A stretch of DNA of 64,000 bases from Membranipora membranacea (Eukaryota; Bryozoa; Gymnolaemata; Cheilostomatida; Membraniporidae): NCBI GenBank assembly GCA_914767715.1, contig OU612069.1:26533387-26597386 (forward strand). The letters run 5' to 3'. Every line of letters starts with the position of its first letter. The stretch's first letter is position 1. The notes under the pieces were generated by a model, which was not told the DNA's origin, did no database searches, and saw only the letters and a program-made list of their open reading frames with translations. The position numbers and the translations under genes are program-made. This document shows, piece by piece, positions 59,801-64,000 of the stretch.

Positions 59801-62800
59801 CCCACCCTCCCTGGTTATTTCAGACCATCATTGTATTGGTATTAATTTAAAATATGTGTAGATTGGTGTACCAAAATCAAGGATGAAGAAAATCAGTGCC
59901 TAGTGACGTTGGCTATAGCTTTTTGCTCAGATTGCAGGCAAAAACATATGAAAGACATTTATTCTGTGTCACAGGTATTTCATGATGCAAGCCTGTTTTA
60001 AACCACTGCTGCCACACAGCCAAATGTGTGCTTATAGAATTCTGTGTAGCTCAGAACTAATAAAATGAGGCTGCAATATCAGCATTGTCACCTAATGAGC
60101 AAATAATTTGCACAAACTGATCGTCAAAATTAGGATATGAAACTAATTATGTCTTACTAGCGCACACTGTACACGTCATAAGCTGGTGCGTAGATTTCAT
60201 GCCCTGATTTTGAAGATCAGTTTGTGCAAAATTATTTGTCCATTAGGTGACAATTATGAGATTTAAGTCTCAATTAATTATCTTGGAGCTATGCAGAATT
60301 CAATGAGCACAAATTTGTATGAGTGGCAACAGTAGTTTAAGGGCAGTACAAGGGAAAAATCATGGTAATTGGCTATTGCACTGCTCTGCCTATTCTACCC
60401 AGGGCTGTATCCATGGATTTTGTATAGGCAAACCAGGCTGGGTACAGGAAATGCGTTGGAAAGTCTTCCCGCAGGGAAGGATATTGAGGAACTATCTGAG
60501 GAATAGAGGTAGTTTAATGTGTTCCAGCCCATTTTGGAAGGAAAATTATCGATCGGCTTGCTGCAGAAACAATCCATGGAAAATTTATCGAATTACGGAG
60601 CTCATTCATGAGCTGCTTGATGATTTTGACTTTGCTGCAGCAAATATTATGCATGGGTGTTATTTCATTCGACGGGCATCTTAAATTGAGACTTGCTTGA
60701 AAATGATTCAGACAGCGGCAATATCACATTTCTGGCCATAGCCTACCTTATGTCAAAAATATCAGTTTAAAACTCATTGATGACATCTTAACCTCAAAAC
60801 ATGTAAGAATTGGCAAACCACACCATATCAACCAGCCTAATCCATTCATAATCCCAACCAACCTCACAATGGCCCCTCTGCGCGCCTGGTTATTAAAAGT
60901 TTAAGAGGTTTCAAGAGGATTTTCAAAATTGACATGCTGAAAATTGGTAGGGTCAAGCCCACTAAAAGCCCTTCCGACGAATACGCTATTGACTCTACCC
61001 CACATACCTGTAATACCAACTTGTGGCAAGAAATTTAAAAGTATCATAGAGAATAAAGAGTAGAGGAAACTATCGGATACTAAGTTGTTGCAGCTCTAAT
61101 GCTGCCATCGTGAGTTAAATGCTGCTGCTCTAGATTATCATCAATTTGACAAGTTTGTTTAAGGGAACTTTATACCTCCTAGTCCCCAGTCCTCTGTCGA
61201 TAAAGTTCCAACTCAGTGAGCATGGTATACGATAGGCAGATTTAAAAATATCATACAAGGCTAAGACCAAAGCTACCAAAACCTTGCAGAATCAAAATCA
61301 AATTTAATTGATCAGTAATTGTGTGTATTGATAATATCACCTGTTAATTTCCGGATCTTATTAAAGTTAGAATTGACAAAAATTCACTGCTGCTGCATAA
61401 ATATTTCTCCATTACTTTTGCTTAGTAATAGTTCAGTATAGCAAAATTTTGTGTGTATTGAATTCTATTTCAAAATCACAATGTTCAAATATGTGTGTGT
61501 GGCATCATTTGAGTGCCATACATGGAATTAGCATCAACACTTAATTTTAGTATAGCAGTCAAATTCAAAACTGCTGGACTTTCAATCAACAGACAAACCA
61601 GTTGATACAAACTAGAATATCCACTGTCTTTTGTTTCTATTCTTCTAAATTTCTTGTGGATTTTGTTTAGCAGAACAAAAGACTTTCTCTATGTATATAA
61701 AATTTGTGGGGTAATAACTCTGGTTTAAATATTTATACAAACAAGGAGATGATAATTCCTGCAGCTATTGAACTACGAAATCCATATAAGTCACTGAGTG
61801 TGCTCTTGTTTACAGCGGATAGTTAACTCCAATTTTTTGACTAAAAAAAAGATCCAATTCCAGAGCCAACAATAGAATTGAAAATAATGAATGGTAATTT
61901 GTGCTTCACTTTGAGAACAATCATCATTCAATAGTGTACTGTATATTATAATATATGAGGTGTTATCTTGTTACAGCGTATTGCTATCAGAATTATCAGC
62001 AACATATCCGCTAGCTCAAATATAAAGTTTTGTAACCAGCTACTAGACTGTGAACTGATCAGATATATGAAGGGGACTCTCACTTCTAGTGACGATGTCG
62101 TACTCAAGAAGGTAGGCTATTTCTCTAGCTGAGATACTTCTTGCTTGTTAAAAATCTCGTACGCCTACCAACACTATGATAATTTAATACAATCTACCGT
62201 ACGTACAATACTCAGTTTACTACATCTCAAAAATCAAGCAATATAAAACTGCTACTCCCACCCACATGTGTTCCCCTATGTTTAGTTTACAGTGTGGCGT
62301 TAGTTACTTTGTCTGATCGGAGAGACACGAGAACCCCATTATGCAATTTCATAGCGTTCCCAGCAGAGTTGGTCGGTATCTGATCTGATTATTAGAGCCA
62401 CAAAATCAGAACCTGATTGCATCTTCTTGTCTTGTCTTATGTGGGGGGAGGGTAGTGGTATGAGACCGTACTATCCAGAGAACAGGTGATTGACACCAAT
62501 AGTGCTCAAAGACCCCGGACCAATTTTGATTTTTACTGATAGAACACATTCTTGATGTTAGAAGGATGAGTAGTTCAATCGGTCGGTTGGTTTTGTGATT
62601 ACAAGTGTTGTCTGAGTCTGAGGTGTGTGGTATTGGTGAGAGTTGTGGGTTGAAACATGATTTGAGTATTGTGGTTTGTGGGTAGGGAGAAGCCAGGGTA
62701 AATCCCGAGACAAGAGCAGGAATCGAACCCGGGACCTTTCGCTTGACAGCAAAGGATGTGATCATTTGCGCTATCAAAGCTTCTTTTGCATCTTCTTATA

Positions 62801-64000
62801 AAACCCTTTGATGATCCTCATGCTGTTATTACTATAACAGGCACTGTTCAGTTTGAGTAATTTACTAAGGACACCAGCCTATGTACAGCTTCTGATTAAT
62901 GAAGGAGTTTTACCTCTGGTTGCTCAGCTTATCGGGTCTGAGGTAAGACTAAACAGGCCAATAACTGCCGTGTGGGCTTATAGTATGGTCTTTAAATGAT
63001 AATTATGTCAAAAAGCTGATGTACTGACTGTGGGAACCAGATCCTCAATTTATCTGTACATACAAAACTTCCAATAAATACTACTAAATGCAGAAACTAG
63101 GGTATATCTGTGTACTAAACACCACAGAAACTAAGCTTTACTTGTGTACCAACAGCAGACCCAAGGTTATACCTGTGTACTAAATCTCCAGAAATATCTT
63201 TTCAAAGATATGTCCCTGTCCCAGAGCTGAAGAAGCTATGGTGCTACCACCTCCTTGTTTGACTGCATATACTGCGACTGTTATGTTAGTTTCTTTGTTT
63301 GTATCAACTAACCACCCTGGTAGTACTCGCAGTTCCCATTAAGTTTTGAGTCCAAAGCGATAATGTAGAACTAAAATTGATTAGTGAGATAAATCAGCTG
63401 TCTCTAAAAAACTACTGGTCAGATATCTGTGTGTGATTTTGTTTCTAGGAGCCATCACACATGAGAGTGAACATTAAGGCAGCCTGGGTTCTGGACGCTA
63501 TTCTACTACAAGCGACTAAAGAACATCTTCAGCTACTCCTGTATAGTGGAGTTATCCCGAAGCTCTGTGGACTACTGCAATCGCCCAAAGAAAAGGTTTG
63601 CTTCATATAATATATGAAGAGGATTCAAGTCAATCTTCAAAATGATTGAGAATACTTTTTGGCTTTGGTCCTTTGTTTTTGCATAGAGGTTTTTGGATCA
63701 GATCAGCCATGGATGAAAATATCAGCGGGCATCAAACAACTTGCTGACATTCATAATCATCAGTAGGCTTGGTATACATTTTTGGTAAAATAACTTCATT
63801 TTTAAGATATAAAGTCTATAGGAATGGGAACTTCTGGTTTTTCATTTCTTTCTCTAATAAAGTTTTTCTGAATTGTTGACTAAATATTTTACATCAATTT
63901 TCAGGCTATACACCTAGCTGCAGGGAATAGCTCAAATTATCTCGCGAGATTAGAAGCTGATACCAGTGAGGCCATCAAACAGATCGCAGACTGCGGCGGT
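56854..64000 (+). CDS. Armadillo-repeat protein (importin-alpha-like repeats), partial at right end
   Basis: Six plus-strand exons, all phase 0 at both ends: 56854-56991, 57733-57855, 61977-62111, 62841-62942, 63449-63595 and 63905-64000. Exon 3 reads RIAIRIISNISASSNIKFC, exon 4 ALFSLSNLLRTPAYVQLLIN then EGVLPLVAQLIGSE, and exon 5 NIKAAWVLDAILLQATKEH then SGVIPKLCGLLQSP. These are successive armadillo repeats of the importin-alpha style (A-W-L-NI...Q-L---G-IP-L--LL), which bind extended peptides or partner proteins. Exon 2 (GYGWSKLMSWFSSANRTEE, four prolines, a CC pair) is a non-repeat insert. The start codon lies upstream of 56854 and was not found. The 4.1-kb third intron may hide more exons. 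The exact orthologue is unknown. Confidence 0.7.
57627..57732 (+). repeat. Degenerate TGTATCYNTGTATC minisatellite running into a splice acceptor
   Basis: About ten units of 9-12 bp (TGTATCTCTGTATCAG, TGTATCCTTGTACC and similar) end in TTTCTGTGTAG at the acceptor of the armadillo exon at 57733. Confidence 0.7.
57860..60010. other. Intron sequence, nothing recognised
   Basis: AT-rich, apart from a (GGGT)n run at about 59607-59627. A segment near 58.08-58.14 kb resembles one near 41.40-41.46 kb (CAAGTTTGRTCCAKTTGCCTGCAT), so it belongs to an unclassified dispersed repeat. Confidence 0.5.
60015..60317. mobile_element. 300-bp palindromic MITE
   Basis: The left arm GTGCTTATAGAATTCTGTGTAGCTC...CACCTAATGAGCAAATAATTTGCACAAACTGATC and the right arm, inverted, GTGCTCATTGAATTCTGCATAGCTC...CACCTAATGGACAAATAATTTTGCACAAACTGATC, run the full length. 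The centre is partly complementary too. It lies in an intron of the armadillo gene. The 121-codon open frame just to its right (60319-60684) has no recognisable domain. Confidence 0.75.
62429..62785 (-). mobile_element. tRNA-derived SINE with 12-bp target duplication
   Basis: TTGCATCTTCTT occurs at 62417-62428 and 62786-62797. The minus strand begins with a tRNA-like head at 62785: A-box-like TGATAGCGCAAATGA, anticodon-loop-like CTGTCAA (tRNA-Asp type) and a consensus B box GGTTCGATTCC. A body of about 260 bp then ends in GACAAGAC. It is a different family from the SINE at 30-47 kb and lies in an intron of the armadillo gene. Confidence 0.8.

Noticed and set aside
60319-60684. 121-codon plus-strand open frame
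   Set aside because: No recognisable domain, borders a MITE and lies within an intron; cysteine/tryptophan-rich composition looks random.

Overview
This window reads as nuclear DNA of an animal. The genes have many small exons with GT-AG introns of about 200-500 bp, coding density is low, base composition is AT-rich, and transposable elements are abundant and nested (non-LTR and Copia retrotransposons, MULE, Harbinger-like and other TIR elements, tRNA-derived SINEs). The mix suits a marine invertebrate, possibly a sponge, but nothing here fixes the species. Most gene models below were built by hand from splice sites, reading-frame phase and protein motifs. No bacterial operons, rRNA genes or CRISPR arrays were seen.

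Layout. (1) 0.3-5.5 kb, minus: the 5' part of a protein-kinase gene that leaves the window on the left. (2) 6.2-7.0 kb: a dead, 5'-truncated LINE. (3) 7.09-11.31 kb: a 4.2-kb foldback-type MULE element. Its arms are about 20-bp minisatellites, it lies between 8-9 bp target duplications, and it holds the remains of a MULE transposase gene. (4) 12.24-13.0 kb: an inverted copy of the promoter and first exon of a DUF4806-type gene whose complete version lies 26 kb away. (5) 14.5-21.9 kb, minus: a gutted ABCA-type transporter. A LINE fills the place of its ATPase domain, and that LINE is itself split by a 687-bp Harbinger-like element. (6) 22-29 kb: mostly intergenic, with LINE 3' ends and a 1.06-kb TIR element.

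(7) 29.2-50.3 kb, minus: a POT/SLC15-like transporter gene. Its exons stay in phase across a 17-kb intron that should be only about 275 bp. The excess is a three-level nest. A tRNA-derived SINE (13-bp target duplication) received a 2.6-kb TIR element (candidate 4-bp CCGG duplication). That element received a 13.9-kb TIR element (TA duplication). The 13.9-kb element carries an apparently intact nine-exon, 336-codon DUF4806 gene. (8) 54.0-55.4 kb: a decayed tandem paralogue of the SLC15-like gene with a premature stop, a frameshifting deletion and missing exons. A degenerate Copia element lies beside it at 52.0-53.8 kb. (9) 56.85-64 kb, plus: an armadillo-repeat gene built of phase-0 exons, running off the right end.

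Working genes here are probably the kinase, the DUF4806 gene, the SLC15-like transporter and the armadillo gene. They share no obvious pathway. The main interest is how transposons have reshaped the locus, above all the large element carrying a multi-exon gene inside a host intron. Several lesions called here are single-base frameshifts that could also be sequencing or assembly errors; this is stated where it applies.
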